A DNA stretch of 64,000 nucleotides from Putridiphycobacter roseus (GTDB taxonomy: Bacteria; Bacteroidota; Bacteroidia; Flavobacteriales_D; Crocinitomicaceae). Shown here piece after piece: positions 44,422 to 52,527 of this stretch. Position 1 is the first letter of the stretch, and every line of letters begins with the position of its first letter. The stretch spans positions 496,001-560,000 of the forward strand of contig NZ_QKSB01000002.1 in the NCBI RefSeq assembly GCF_003234935.1. Reading direction: 5' to 3'. The notes below the pieces were generated by a model, which did not search any database, was not told the origin of the DNA, and saw only the letters and a list, made by a program, of their open reading frames with translations. The translations under genes and the position numbers were made by a program.

Positions 44422-44521
44422 GCAAGTGAGCAATACTGTTGCTTCGGTTGCGTATGTTAATTAGCCTGGGAACAGATTAATTACGACTTTTAAGGGAAGC
44501 GTTCCAGCGCTTCTCTTTTTT
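44422..44521 (+). ncRNA. Candidate ~100-nt small RNA with intrinsic terminator
   Basis: A gene-free stretch bracketed by a consensus -7 element and a GC-rich terminator (arms GAAGCG/CGCTTC followed by TCTTTTTTT at 44513-44521). The interior can pair as a long bulged rod: GCTTC (44441-44445) with GAAGC (44496-44500), CGTA (44451) with TACG (44482), TTAAT with ATTAA around the loop TAGCCTGGGAACAG; an alternative small hairpin AGCAA/TTGCT lies at the 5' end. The size and rod shape recall 6S-type RNAs, but I cannot confirm a family. The rest of 44522-44699 contains a third copy of the upstream element and no gene. Confidence 0.5.
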
Positions 44522-44699
44522 TATGCTTAAAAATTGTTTTAGATTCAACTATTTTATTCTTATTCCAAAACAAACCTTTATTAGCAAATTGAATGATAAT
44601 GCATTAATCATTCAACAAACCAAATCTAAAAAAAAAAACACTTTTTCTAAAACAATTAAAATTTGGCATGAAATAGTTAAAATTTGGATGTTTTAAAGC

Positions 44700-44736
44700 T
44701 AAAAGCCATTACAAATGAATGCAATGGCTTTTTTTA
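44700..44736. terminator. Terminator, copy 3 of 4
   Basis: Hairpin AAAAGCCATT/AATGGCTTTT with a T-run on the plus side and A-run on the left; serves the minus-strand thioredoxin gene copy 2. Confidence 0.82.
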
Positions 44737-44786
44737 CTATTCAGTTTTATAAACCATTCGCCTTATGTGAAAATTAAATTATTGTC

Positions 44787-45977
44787 TCATTCGTTAGCAT
44801 AAAGTTTGGATAAAAAATCAATAAGGTCTTTTCCTCTCAAATCTTTTGCAATAATTTTCCCTTGCTTATCAATTAAGTAGGTAGTTGGTAGTTTTTTAAT
44901 AAAATAATCAACAAACACTTCAGAATCTGGGTTTAAATCTGACACTTGAATCCAAGGCAATTCATCATCAATTACCGCTGCCTTCCACAATGATTCACTT
45001 TCATCACGTGAAACACTTAAAACTACTAAACCATCATCACGATACTTTTCATATAGTGGCTTAACAACATTTACATTTTCTGCCCGGCAAGGTTTGCACC
45101 AAGATGCCCAAAAATCAACTAACACATAATGACCTCGAAAGCTAGACAGACTGATCAATGTATTGTTTGTGTCAGGCAAGGTAATTTCAGGGGCAATTCC
45201 ACCCAAAGGCAATGTTAAATATTGTAAATTGAACATATCACTAAACTGTGTGGTATAAATATGTTTAGGATTAGAGTTTTGATACCTTTTTACTAACTTA
45301 TCAAACATCACACTATCTTTTTTTACTGAGTAAAAATTAGTTGCTAGAATTGATGGAAGAAAAAACTCACTTGAATCAGAGAAGTTTTTATATCTTTTTC
45401 TTGCCTTTTCCATTATTTGAAAACCAATTGCTTTATATACTGTTAAGCTATCCTGAATAAGACCATAATTTTGGATTTTGGACAAGAGCCCATCAAGCGC
45501 AATCATCTCCATTTTTCTCAAATCACGGAATTTTGATAATTCTCTATTAACGGCATCTGCTTCCATAAACTTCGCCGATTTAGAGAAACTATTTATATCA
45601 CCTTGAATAGTAAACTGGGCATCATTTGTTGGCACAAAAAAGACGAAATTTTGCTCGGATGCTTTCAAATTTAAAAAAGCACCATTAGGATATTGCTTTT
45701 TTTGAATCACATTCAACCGATATAATGTGTTAGATTTTAATACAGTATTTTTTGACAAACTAAATTCCCCATTTGTACTCATCAAAAGACTATCGTACTG
45801 CATAAAAGCAGATGTCGTTAATGCTTTACCAATATTTTTCACTTCAATTAAATAGATGCGATCTACCCAGCTTTTATCTAATCCACTTAAAGTAACATTC
45901 AAGTCGAAATTTCTAATCGTATCATTACTAAAAGCATTTAGAGAAAAAAAAAGAGATAATAAAATAATTACTTTCAT
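44787..45977 (-). CDS. TlpA-like thioredoxin-domain protein, copy 2
   Basis: A 396-aa protein identical to the product of 41178-42368 except for Val instead of Met in PWIQVSDLNP. It has the same signal peptide, DUF4369-like N-terminal domain, helical linker and WCKPC thioredoxin active site. Both copies keep intact frames and their own upstream region and terminator, so both could be expressed; the upstream regions differ by a few bases around the poly-T stretch. It is presumably functionally redundant with copy 1. Confidence 0.88.
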   Translation of the reverse strand: MKVIILLSLFFSLNAFSNDTIRNFDLNVTLSGLDKSWVDRIYLIEVKNIGKALTTSAFMQYDSLLMSTNGEFSLSKNTVLKSNTLYRLNVIQKKQYPNGAFLNLKASEQNFVFFVPTNDAQFTIQGDINSFSKSAKFMEADAVNRELSKFRDLRKMEMIALDGLLSKIQNYGLIQDSLTVYKAIGFQIMEKARKRYKNFSDSSEFFLPSILATNFYSVKKDSVMFDKLVKRYQNSNPKHIYTTQFSDMFNLQYLTLPLGGIAPEITLPDTNNTLISLSSFRGHYVLVDFWASWCKPCRAENVNVVKPLYEKYRDDGLVVLSVSRDESESLWKAAVIDDELPWIQVSDLNPDSEVFVDYFIKKLPTTYLIDKQGKIIAKDLRGKDLIDFLSKLYANE

Positions 45978-46177
45978 TTGAGTTTAAATTAAATTATAGT
46001 GAAACAATTTATAGATTGATTAAGTATAAGTCAATCTACATCAAGGTTTTTCACATCAATATTATACAACAATACTTAAAAAAAAGCACTTTTTTTTAAA
46101 CAATTAAAATTTGCCTTGAAATAGTTAAAATTTGGATGTTTTTATTGCTAATTCGTGGCGCAGTCAAAAGCATAATT

Positions 46178-46771
46178 TTAAAAAACGATCCCTAAATTTA
46201 AACCTGTACTTTGTCCAAAAACTGAAGAGATCAATGGCTTGTAATAAGCGCCTACATTAATTGCTGTGTTCTTCAATTGAAATCGATAATAAGGATTAAT
46301 TTTTGGAGCGAAATATACACCAACATCACTAGAATTCATAAAGCCAATAGACGCCCCAAAACTTGTAACAGTAGAAAAGGTCTCGTAACTAGTAACTTCA
46401 GGAATCGCATAATTACGAAAACCAGTCTCCAAACTTACGATTAATCCAAATCTTTTTTTATTGGAGTTCAAATCTAAACTAGCCACTAATCCTGCATGAA
46501 AGATACTGTATGGCGACATTTTTTGTCCTACAAAATAACCTTCTTCTTGCCTTGTTGTCGTTCTAAAACCATAAGGCCCTCCATAAGAACTTGCGACACC
46601 GACATAAAAAGGATTCCCTTTTAGTTGAAAAATCTCTCTTTGATAGGACAATCCGTATACTGCGCCGCGTGAAGGCAGGTATAAACCGTATTCTAATTCC
46701 AGTTTATTTTTTTGTTGTGCATTAGCTATTGTCGTCAAAACAATAGCAAAAGCAAGTATAATTTTTTTCAT
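46178..46771 (-). CDS. Exported beta-barrel hypothetical protein
   Basis: A 197-aa protein; the ATG at 46769-46771 (MKKIILAFAIVLTTIANAQ) gives a perfect signal peptide, unlike the ATG at 46786. The mature part is beta-rich (LELEYGLYLPSRGAVYGLSY, FGLIVSLETGFRNYAIPEV, ASIGFMNSSDVGVYFAPKIN, TAINVGAYYKPLI) and ends GLNLGIVF, a C-terminal strand with terminal Phe as in outer-membrane barrels. No family is recognised. It lies just upstream of the second repeat copy on the same strand. Confidence 0.72.
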   Translation of the reverse strand: MKKIILAFAIVLTTIANAQQKNKLELEYGLYLPSRGAVYGLSYQREIFQLKGNPFYVGVASSYGGPYGFRTTTRQEEGYFVGQKMSPYSIFHAGLVASLDLNSNKKRFGLIVSLETGFRNYAIPEVTSYETFSTVTSFGASIGFMNSSDVGVYFAPKINPYYRFQLKNTAINVGAYYKPLISSVFGQSTGLNLGIVF

Positions 46772-46847
46772 AGTGCTAGTTAACAATGAAAACCCAACTA
46801 GCTATACAACTAGATGTTAAACATGTTTAATTTTAAGTTTTTTTCAT

Positions 46848-46884
46848 AAAAAAAGCCATTACAAATGAATGCAATGGCTTTTTG
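46848..46884. terminator. Terminator, copy 4 of 4
   Basis: Hairpin AAAAGCCATT/AATGGCTTTT with flanking A and T runs. On the minus strand it lies directly downstream of the T9SS-domain remnant (stop at 46912-46914). Confidence 0.82.
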
Positions 46885-46911
46885 TATTTAATATCTGAGG
46901 TTGTTTACACC

Positions 46912-47067
46912 TTATATTTTACTGATTTTTTGTTTATAAACACTTCCTGATTCGTCAACCACATCAATGATGTACAGACCTACTTCTAAACTTGAAATAG
47001 TAATGTTTTGTTGGTATTTAGTGTTCATTACTATTTGACCGCTTAAGTTATAAGTATTAATGACTGC
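46912..47067 (-). pseudogene. T9SS type A sorting-domain remnant
   Basis: The minus strand encodes AVINTYNLSGQIVMNT, KYQQNITISSLEVGLYIID and VVDESGSVYKQKISKI before a TAA. This is the second half of a type A T9SS sorting domain (LSGQIV, LEVGLYIIDVVDESG, basic end). In the same frame a TGA (47071-47073) lies just upstream, and no signal peptide or cargo domain precedes it, so it is the tail of a lost secreted-protein gene that still has its terminator. Confidence 0.8.
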
Positions 47068-47075
47068 CTTTCAAT

Positions 47076-47285
47076 TTAATAGCCACTTTTAAAAAATCTC
47101 CAATTAAAGGAAATAAAGGCAAAAGTTCCATCAGAAAACATACTGCTTTCGGGCTTTGTTGCATAATTAACTATTTTTTGAATTGGAACAAATCCCTTAT
47201 CTAAACCCATCAACACTTCAAAGCAATGATTTTTTTTGGTTATAAAATCAATTTCTCTTTTTTTTATTTTTTGAATCGGGGTCAT
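47076..47285 (-). CDS. Short hypothetical frame, possibly another remnant
   Basis: A 69-aa frame (MTPIQKIKKREIDFITKK ... TFAFISFNWRFFKSGY). It has no signal peptide; the C-terminal alternation FAFISFNWRFF resembles the last strand of an outer-membrane barrel. It ends 8 bases before the T9SS remnant, so it may be part of the same decayed region. I cannot tell whether it is expressed. Confidence 0.35.
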   Translation of the reverse strand: MTPIQKIKKREIDFITKKNHCFEVLMGLDKGFVPIQKIVNYATKPESSMFSDGTFAFISFNWRFFKSGY

Positions 47286-47338
47286 AAATTAACAAATTTT
47301 TAATACTGTGCTTGCATAGCATTGAAAATAATTCGTAC

Positions 47339-47352
47339 CTTGTGCAGACAAG
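47339..47352. promoter_or_regulatory. Perfect inverted repeat, candidate MarR operator
   Basis: CTTGT-GCAG-ACAAG forms a perfect 5-bp palindrome with a 4-base spacer, ending 12 bases before the marR ATG. It overlaps TACCTTGT (47336-47343), a near-match to the -7 consensus, so binding would block the promoter. Confidence 0.5.
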
Positions 47353-47364
47353 TTTTAGTAAAAA

Positions 47365-47796
47365 ATGAATAAAGAAGAATTATTTGAATTTCACATCCGC
47401 AACAATTGGTTTAAAATATCGCGGTATTATAATCAGTTGGCTTCTAAATTCAACATGTCTTTTTCTTGGGGCTTTATTCTATTAAATATTGAAAAAAAAG
47501 GAACGCCTAGTACCTCACTAGGACCAAAAATGGGCATGGAATCTACCAGCTTGTCACGTACCTTAAAAAAAATGGAGGAGGATGGTATTATCATTCGTAA
47601 AAATGACGATAACGACAAAAGAAAATCTTTAGTTTTTTTAACTTCCAAAGGACTTTCTATGCGGACTGAAGCCAGAGAAGTAGTGTTAGATTTCAATCAA
47701 AAATTATACAGTAAAATTCCACCAGAAGAAGTCAGAACATTTTTTGACACCATGATGAAAGTGGATAACGTTATTACCCAATTATTAGAAAATTAA
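47365..47796 (+). CDS. MarR family transcriptional regulator
   Basis: A 143-aa winged-helix dimer protein. The N-terminal helix (IRNNWFKISRYYNQLASKFN) precedes the DNA-binding region with GPKMGMESTSLSRTLKKMEE (recognition helix) and the wing IIRKNDDNDKRKSLVFLTSK. These are classical MarR features. It is the first gene of the fatty-acid cluster (19 bases before fadN), so it probably senses acyl-CoA or fatty acids and controls the fad genes and itself through the palindrome upstream. Confidence 0.9.
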   Translation: MNKEELFEFHIRNNWFKISRYYNQLASKFNMSFSWGFILLNIEKKGTPSTSLGPKMGMESTSLSRTLKKMEEDGIIIRKNDDNDKRKSLVFLTSKGLSMRTEAREVVLDFNQKLYSKIPPEEVRTFFDTMMKVDNVITQLLEN

Positions 47797-47815
47797 TCGC
47801 ATTAAAATACAAAAC

Positions 47816-50218
47816 ATGAATCGAAACATTAAAAAAGTAGCAGTATTAGGATCCGGAGTAATGGGATCTGCAATTGCTTGCCATTTTGCCAATATTGGAC
47901 TTGAAGTCTTATTATTGGACATGGTTCCGCGTGAATTGACCGACAAGGATAAAGCAAAAGGTTTAACCTTAGAAGATCCGGCGGTAAGAAACAGTATTGT
48001 AAACCATCACTTTACAAATGCTTTAAAATCTAAACCCTCTCCTATTTACAAAATGGAGTTTGCTAAAAGAGTCACGACCGGAAACTTTGATGATGATTTT
48101 GAAAAAATTAAAGATTTCGATTGGATTATTGAAGTCGTAGTGGAGCGTTTAGATATCAAGCATATCATACTCGACAAGGTAGATAAATACCGTACACCAG
48201 GCACACTCATTACTTCCAACACTTCTGGTATTCCAATTCACATGATGCTAGAAGGAAAGTCTGATGATTTTCAAGCTTATTTCTGTGGGACACACTTTTT
48301 TAATCCCCCTCGTTATTTACGTTTGTTAGAAATTATTCCAACTGCTAAAACGAAACCTGAAATTGTAGATTTCTTTATGCATTACGGTGCAAGATTTTTA
48401 GGAAAGAAAACTGTTTTATGTAAAGATACTCCCGCATTTATTGCAAACCGTGTAGGTGTTTACTCTATTATGAGTTTATTCCATACTGTGGAAGAAATGG
48501 GACTGACGGTTTCTGAAGTGGATAAATTGACAGGTCCTATTTTAGGTCGACCAAAATCTGCTACTTTCCGAACTTGTGATGTGGTTGGTTTAGATACCTT
48601 GGTACATGTTGCCAATGGGGTGAGAGAAAACTGTCCAAACGACGAAGAAAAAGAATCTTTCCAACTGGCTAATTACGTCAATAAATTAGTCGAGAACAAT
48701 TGGTTGGGATCCAAAACCGGTCAAGGTTTTTATAAAAAAGAAGTGGTAGATGGTAAAAAAGCCATTTTAGCTTTAAACTTAAAAACAATGGAATATGAAG
48801 CGCAACCTAAGGCGAATTTTCCTGTTTTTGCCCTGACTAAGACCATTGACAATTTAGCAGAAAGAACCAAAGTGTTGTATTATGCTAAGGATAGAGCTGG
48901 AGAATTCTACCAAAAATCATTTAATGGAATTTTTGCTTATGTTTCCAATCGTATTCCTGAAATAACCGACGATTTATACAAAATTGATGACGCCATGCGT
49001 GCTGGTTTTGGCTGGGAGTTAGGTCCCTTCGAATCTTGGGATGCAGTAGGATTAGAAAAATCATTGGCATTGGTAAAAGCAGCAGGTAAAAAAGTTGCCC
49101 CATGGGTTGACGAAATGATTGCCAATGGATTTACTAGTTTTTATAAAATCGAAAACGGTTTAAAGAAATATTACGATTTAAAAACCAAAGCATATCAAGC
49201 CATTCCAGGAACAGAAGATTTATTATTCATTGATAACTTAAGGGATGGAAAAACAGTTTGGAAAAATAACGACTGTCACTTAATTGATTTAGGAGATGGC
49301 ATTTTAAACTTAGAATTCCACACTAAAATGAATACCATTGGTGGTGGTGTTTTACAAGGCATTAATAAAGGAATTGATTTAGCGGAAACAGCATACAAAG
49401 GCTTAGTGATTTCTAATACTGGTCAAAACTTTTCTGCAGGTGCCAATGTAGGTTTAATATTCATGATGGCGGTAGAACAAGAATATGATGAGTTGAATTT
49501 TGCCATCAAGCAATTTCAAGACACCATGATGCGCATCCGTTATTCTGCTTGTCCAGTAATTGTAGCGCCACATAACATGGCCTTAGGTGGTGGTTGTGAA
49601 ATGTCAATGCACGCCGACAAGGTTGTGGCTCATTCGGAGTTATATATGGGCTTAGTTGAATTTGGTGTCGGCTTAATCCCTGGCGGCGGTGGATCGAAAG
49701 AGTTCGCAAAAAGAATTTCTGATAATTTAATTGAAGGTGATGTAAGAATCAACCGATTTAGAGACGCCTTTTTAACCATTGGTCAAGCCAAAGTATCCAC
49801 TTCAGCTTACGAAGCATTCGACTTGGGTTACTTGAGACATGGAATTGATGAAGTGGTAATGGATCGTGACTATCAATTAACACGTGCCAAAGAAGCATGC
49901 CTAGGTTTATATAACGGTGGGTACAGTCAACCTGCAAAAGCAAAAAACATCAAAGTACTCGGACAAGAAGCATTGGGAATTGTGTATGTAGGCGCAGATT
50001 CAATGGAACATGGTAAATACATTTCTGAACACGATAAGTACATTTCTGAAAAATTAGGTTTCGTCATTGCTGGCGGTGACCTCTCAGAAGTAACCGAAGT
50101 AGACGAACAATATTTATTAGACTTAGAAAGAAAAGCTTTCTTAGACCTGTGTACGAAGAAAAAAACATTGGAAAGAATTCAGAGTATTGTGACGAAAGGG
50201 AAGGTACTTAGGAACTAG
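47816..50218 (+). CDS. fadN: 3-hydroxyacyl-CoA dehydrogenase / enoyl-CoA hydratase, FadN type
   Basis: An 800-aa bifunctional beta-oxidation enzyme. The NAD-binding domain comes first (VAVLGSGVMGSAIACHFANI; catalytic-region FCGTHFFNPPRYLRLLEIIP), then two 3HCDH C-terminal domains (about 205-310 and 370-460, with RVGVYSIMSLFHTVEEMGL and DDAMRAGFGWELGPFESWDA), then a crotonase-fold domain (about 490-720; GLVISNTGQNFSAGANVGLI, GLGGGCEMSMHAD in the form ALGGGCEMSMHADKV). This domain order is the reverse of E. coli FadB and equals Bacillus FadN. With fadA and fadE downstream it forms a beta-oxidation set. Confidence 0.93.
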   Translation: MNRNIKKVAVLGSGVMGSAIACHFANIGLEVLLLDMVPRELTDKDKAKGLTLEDPAVRNSIVNHHFTNALKSKPSPIYKMEFAKRVTTGNFDDDFEKIKDFDWIIEVVVERLDIKHIILDKVDKYRTPGTLITSNTSGIPIHMMLEGKSDDFQAYFCGTHFFNPPRYLRLLEIIPTAKTKPEIVDFFMHYGARFLGKKTVLCKDTPAFIANRVGVYSIMSLFHTVEEMGLTVSEVDKLTGPILGRPKSATFRTCDVVGLDTLVHVANGVRENCPNDEEKESFQLANYVNKLVENNWLGSKTGQGFYKKEVVDGKKAILALNLKTMEYEAQPKANFPVFALTKTIDNLAERTKVLYYAKDRAGEFYQKSFNGIFAYVSNRIPEITDDLYKIDDAMRAGFGWELGPFESWDAVGLEKSLALVKAAGKKVAPWVDEMIANGFTSFYKIENGLKKYYDLKTKAYQAIPGTEDLLFIDNLRDGKTVWKNNDCHLIDLGDGILNLEFHTKMNTIGGGVLQGINKGIDLAETAYKGLVISNTGQNFSAGANVGLIFMMAVEQEYDELNFAIKQFQDTMMRIRYSACPVIVAPHNMALGGGCEMSMHADKVVAHSELYMGLVEFGVGLIPGGGGSKEFAKRISDNLIEGDVRINRFRDAFLTIGQAKVSTSAYEAFDLGYLRHGIDEVVMDRDYQLTRAKEACLGLYNGGYSQPAKAKNIKVLGQEALGIVYVGADSMEHGKYISEHDKYISEKLGFVIAGGDLSEVTEVDEQYLLDLERKAFLDLCTKKKTLERIQSIVTKGKVLRN

Positions 50219-50267
50219 GTTCCTAAAGTATTGAGTCATGAGTCAATAGTCGTTAGAAATAAAATAA

Positions 50268-50612
50268 ATGAATAATTATAAAGGATTAATAGTTTGGCAA
50301 AAATCGATTGAATTGGTTGAAAAAACCTATCAATTGGTGATAGAACTCCCTGAATCGGAAAAGTATACTTTTATTTCTCAAATAACACGAAGCGCTTTAT
50401 CTGTCCCTTCAAACATAGCTGAAGGAGCTGGAAGAAAGAGCAATAAAGATTTTAGCAGATTTTTATCTATTGCAAATGGGTCAACATATGAATTAGAAAC
50501 TCAATTAATATTGGTAAATAAAATATTTAAAATTAATACAGATACAATTTTAGCGCTTATAGAAGAGATTCAAAAAATGATATATTCTCTTGACAAGAAT
50601 TTAAATAAATAA
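50268..50612 (+). CDS. Four-helix-bundle protein (23S rRNA intervening-sequence type)
   Basis: A 114-aa helical protein with the family signature YKGLIVWQKSIELVEKTYQL at the start and SQITRSALSVPSNIAEGAGR, KSNKDFSRFLSIANGSTYEL in the middle. It belongs to the S23/IVP family, first described inside 23S rRNA intervening sequences and also present as stand-alone or phase-variable surface-protein-linked genes. Here it sits between fadN and fadA on the same strand, with no rRNA nearby. Its function is unknown. Confidence 0.92.
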   Translation: MNNYKGLIVWQKSIELVEKTYQLVIELPESEKYTFISQITRSALSVPSNIAEGAGRKSNKDFSRFLSIANGSTYELETQLILVNKIFKINTDTILALIEEIQKMIYSLDKNLNK

Positions 50613-50633
50613 TATTAACTCATTTTGTCTAAA

Positions 50634-50661
50634 CACTAAAGACTAAAGACTAAAGACTAGA
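50634..50661. repeat. Heptad repeat upstream of fadA
   Basis: CACTAAA, GACTAAA, GACTAAA, GACTAGA: four 7-base units ending two bases before the fadA ATG (50664). The run occupies the position of the RBS. It shares the GACTA core with the heptads before dapD at 36256-36297. Confidence 0.88.
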
Positions 50662-50663
50662 AT

Positions 50664-51842
50664 ATGACAACAGCATACATAGTAAAAGCATACAGAACCG
50701 CAGTTGGTAAAGCCAATAAAGGCGGGTTCAGATTTACAAGACCAGATGACTTGGCTGCAGATGTAATTAAATACATGTTAGCCGAAGTACCACAATTAGA
50801 TCAAACATTAATTGATGATGTGATTGTGGGTAACGCCATGCCTGAAGCAGAGCAGGGATTGAATGTAGGACGTTTTATTTCCTTAATGGGCCTAGACAAT
50901 AATAAGGTTCCCGGAATGACAGTAAACCGCTATTGTTCTTCCGGCATAGAAACTATGGCCATAGCCAAGTCTAAAATTGAAGCAGGCATTGCCGATATCA
51001 TTATTGCTGGTGGAACAGAGTCTATGTCGGCCATTGCAATGGGTGGATGGAGAGTGGTTCCAAATGCTAAAGTTTCTAAAGAGCATGCCGACTGGTATTG
51101 GGGAATGGGAAACACTGCAGAAGAAGTTGCTGCCAAATATCACATTACCAGAGAAATGCAAGATGAATTTGCTTATCACTCTCACATGAAGTCTTTAAAA
51201 GCTATTAAAGAAGGAAAATTTAAAGATCAAATTGTTCCTATTTCAGTCAATGAGGTATATCTAGATAAAAATGGAAAAAGAGCAGAAAGAGTAAATATTG
51301 TAGATACAGATGAAGGTCCAAGATTTGGTACTTCTGTTGAAGCATTAGCCAGGTTGAGACCTGTTTTTCAAAATGGAGGGACAGTGACTGCTGGAAACTC
51401 TTCTCAAATGTCAGATGGTGCAGCTTTTGTACTCATGATGTCAGAAGAAATGGTAAAAAAATTCGATTTAGAACCAATCGCAAGACTTGTCTCTTACAAA
51501 GTAGTTGGCGTACCACCAAGAATAATGGGAGTTGGTCCGGTTGAAGCAATTCCTGGGGCAATTAAAATGGCTGGCTTAAAACAAAACGATATTGACTTAT
51601 TTGAATTGAACGAGGCATTCGCTTCCCAATCTCTAGCAGTTATAAAAGAAGTTGGCTTAAATCCTGACATTGTAAATGTAAATGGAGGGGCAATCTCACT
51701 CGGTCATCCCCTAGGCTGTACAGGAGCAAAACTTTCGGTACAAGTAATGAGTGAATTGAAAAAGAGAAAACAAAAATATGGTGTTGTTACCATGTGCGTA
51801 GGAACAGGACAAGGTGCTGCAGGGGTTATTGAAATGATGTAA
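50664..51842 (+). CDS. fadA: Acetyl-CoA acyltransferase (thiolase) FadA
   Basis: A 392-aa thiolase. Active-site nucleophile cysteine in VNRYCSSGIETM, the NEAF motif in ELNEAFASQSLAV, and the second catalytic pair in GGAISLGHPLGCTGAK and MCVGTGQGAAGV. The N-terminus (AYIVKAYRTAVGKANKGGF) is typical of FadA/AtoB. It catalyses the thiolytic step of beta-oxidation with fadN and fadE products. It is a full-length, intact gene. Confidence 0.95.
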   Translation: MTTAYIVKAYRTAVGKANKGGFRFTRPDDLAADVIKYMLAEVPQLDQTLIDDVIVGNAMPEAEQGLNVGRFISLMGLDNNKVPGMTVNRYCSSGIETMAIAKSKIEAGIADIIIAGGTESMSAIAMGGWRVVPNAKVSKEHADWYWGMGNTAEEVAAKYHITREMQDEFAYHSHMKSLKAIKEGKFKDQIVPISVNEVYLDKNGKRAERVNIVDTDEGPRFGTSVEALARLRPVFQNGGTVTAGNSSQMSDGAAFVLMMSEEMVKKFDLEPIARLVSYKVVGVPPRIMGVGPVEAIPGAIKMAGLKQNDIDLFELNEAFASQSLAVIKEVGLNPDIVNVNGGAISLGHPLGCTGAKLSVQVMSELKKRKQKYGVVTMCVGTGQGAAGVIEMM

Positions 51843-52004
51843 TTGAGTAGTTAGTATTTAGCTTTTCCACCGACGCCTGAGGATAAAATGGATGATAATC
51901 TATTTTATGAACTCGAAGATGGAAGAGGGAAAAGTGAGGTAATAATTATAGCAGTACGATAGTTTAAGAATATAATAGCAGTGAAAAAACAGGAGACCAA
52001 ATAA

Positions 52005-52448
52005 ATGGAAATAAAAGCCCTAAATATCGACCAAATAAAGCAAATAAGACATGAAGTTTTATGGCCACATTTATCTTCTTCGGATGATTGTGTGCTTGGG
52101 CCCGATAATTTTAAGGCAACTTTTCATATAGGTGCCATAGAAAACCATCAAGTTATAGGAACTGCTACTTTTATTATAGAATTGAATAAGGAATTTGATA
52201 CAAAAAGTCAATTCCGTTTAAGAGCCATGGCAACCTTACCCGAGGTGAGAGGCAGAAATGTAGGTCGAGGAATAGTTGAATTTGCTTTAGAAAAGTTAAA
52301 AGCTATGCAAGTGGATTTATTATGGTGCGACGCGCGGTTAAAAGCCACAGGATTTTACGAAAAAATGGGATTCAATAGCGTAGGTGACATTTACGAAGTC
52401 CCTAAAATTGGACCGCATAAATTAATGTACTACACGTTAAATGAATAA
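52005..52448 (+). CDS. GNAT family N-acetyltransferase
   Basis: A 147-aa protein with the GNAT core: VIGTATFIIELNKE, the acetyl-CoA loop RLRAMATLPEVRGRNVGRGI and the end GFYEKMGFNSVGDIYEVPKIG, the latter typical of small GNATs that act on amino or thiol groups. It lies between fadA and fadE. The 162-base gap before it (51843-52004) holds one short frame (FPPTPEDKMDDNLFYELEDG) that may be chance. The substrate is unknown. Confidence 0.85.
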   Translation: MEIKALNIDQIKQIRHEVLWPHLSSSDDCVLGPDNFKATFHIGAIENHQVIGTATFIIELNKEFDTKSQFRLRAMATLPEVRGRNVGRGIVEFALEKLKAMQVDLLWCDARLKATGFYEKMGFNSVGDIYEVPKIGPHKLMYYTLNE

Positions 52449-52527
52449 CGTAAAGATATGCTACGATTACCTAAGCATATCGTAAAACAAAATAGATATA
52501 GAATAAATAAAAATTAAAATTAATATT

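Larger units (their letters stand above)
44700..46140 (-). repeat. 1.44-kb direct repeat, copy 2
   Basis: Second copy of 41091-42531. Immediately to its left (44636-44699), ACTTTTTCTAAAACAATTAA and AATAGTTAAAATTTGGATGT duplicate the sequence at the right end of copy 1 (42478-42540), so terminator-plus-upstream-element junctions occur at both 42531-42550 and 44690-44710. Confidence 0.93.

Noticed and set aside
48921..49943. Several 60-70 aa minus-strand frames inside fadN
   Set aside because: Antisense shadows of conserved crotonase and dehydrogenase coding sequence.
51843..52004. Short frame FPPTPEDKMDDNLFYELEDG between fadA and the GNAT gene
   Set aside because: Only about 25 codons after the first Met, no homology recognised and no start context; could be chance.
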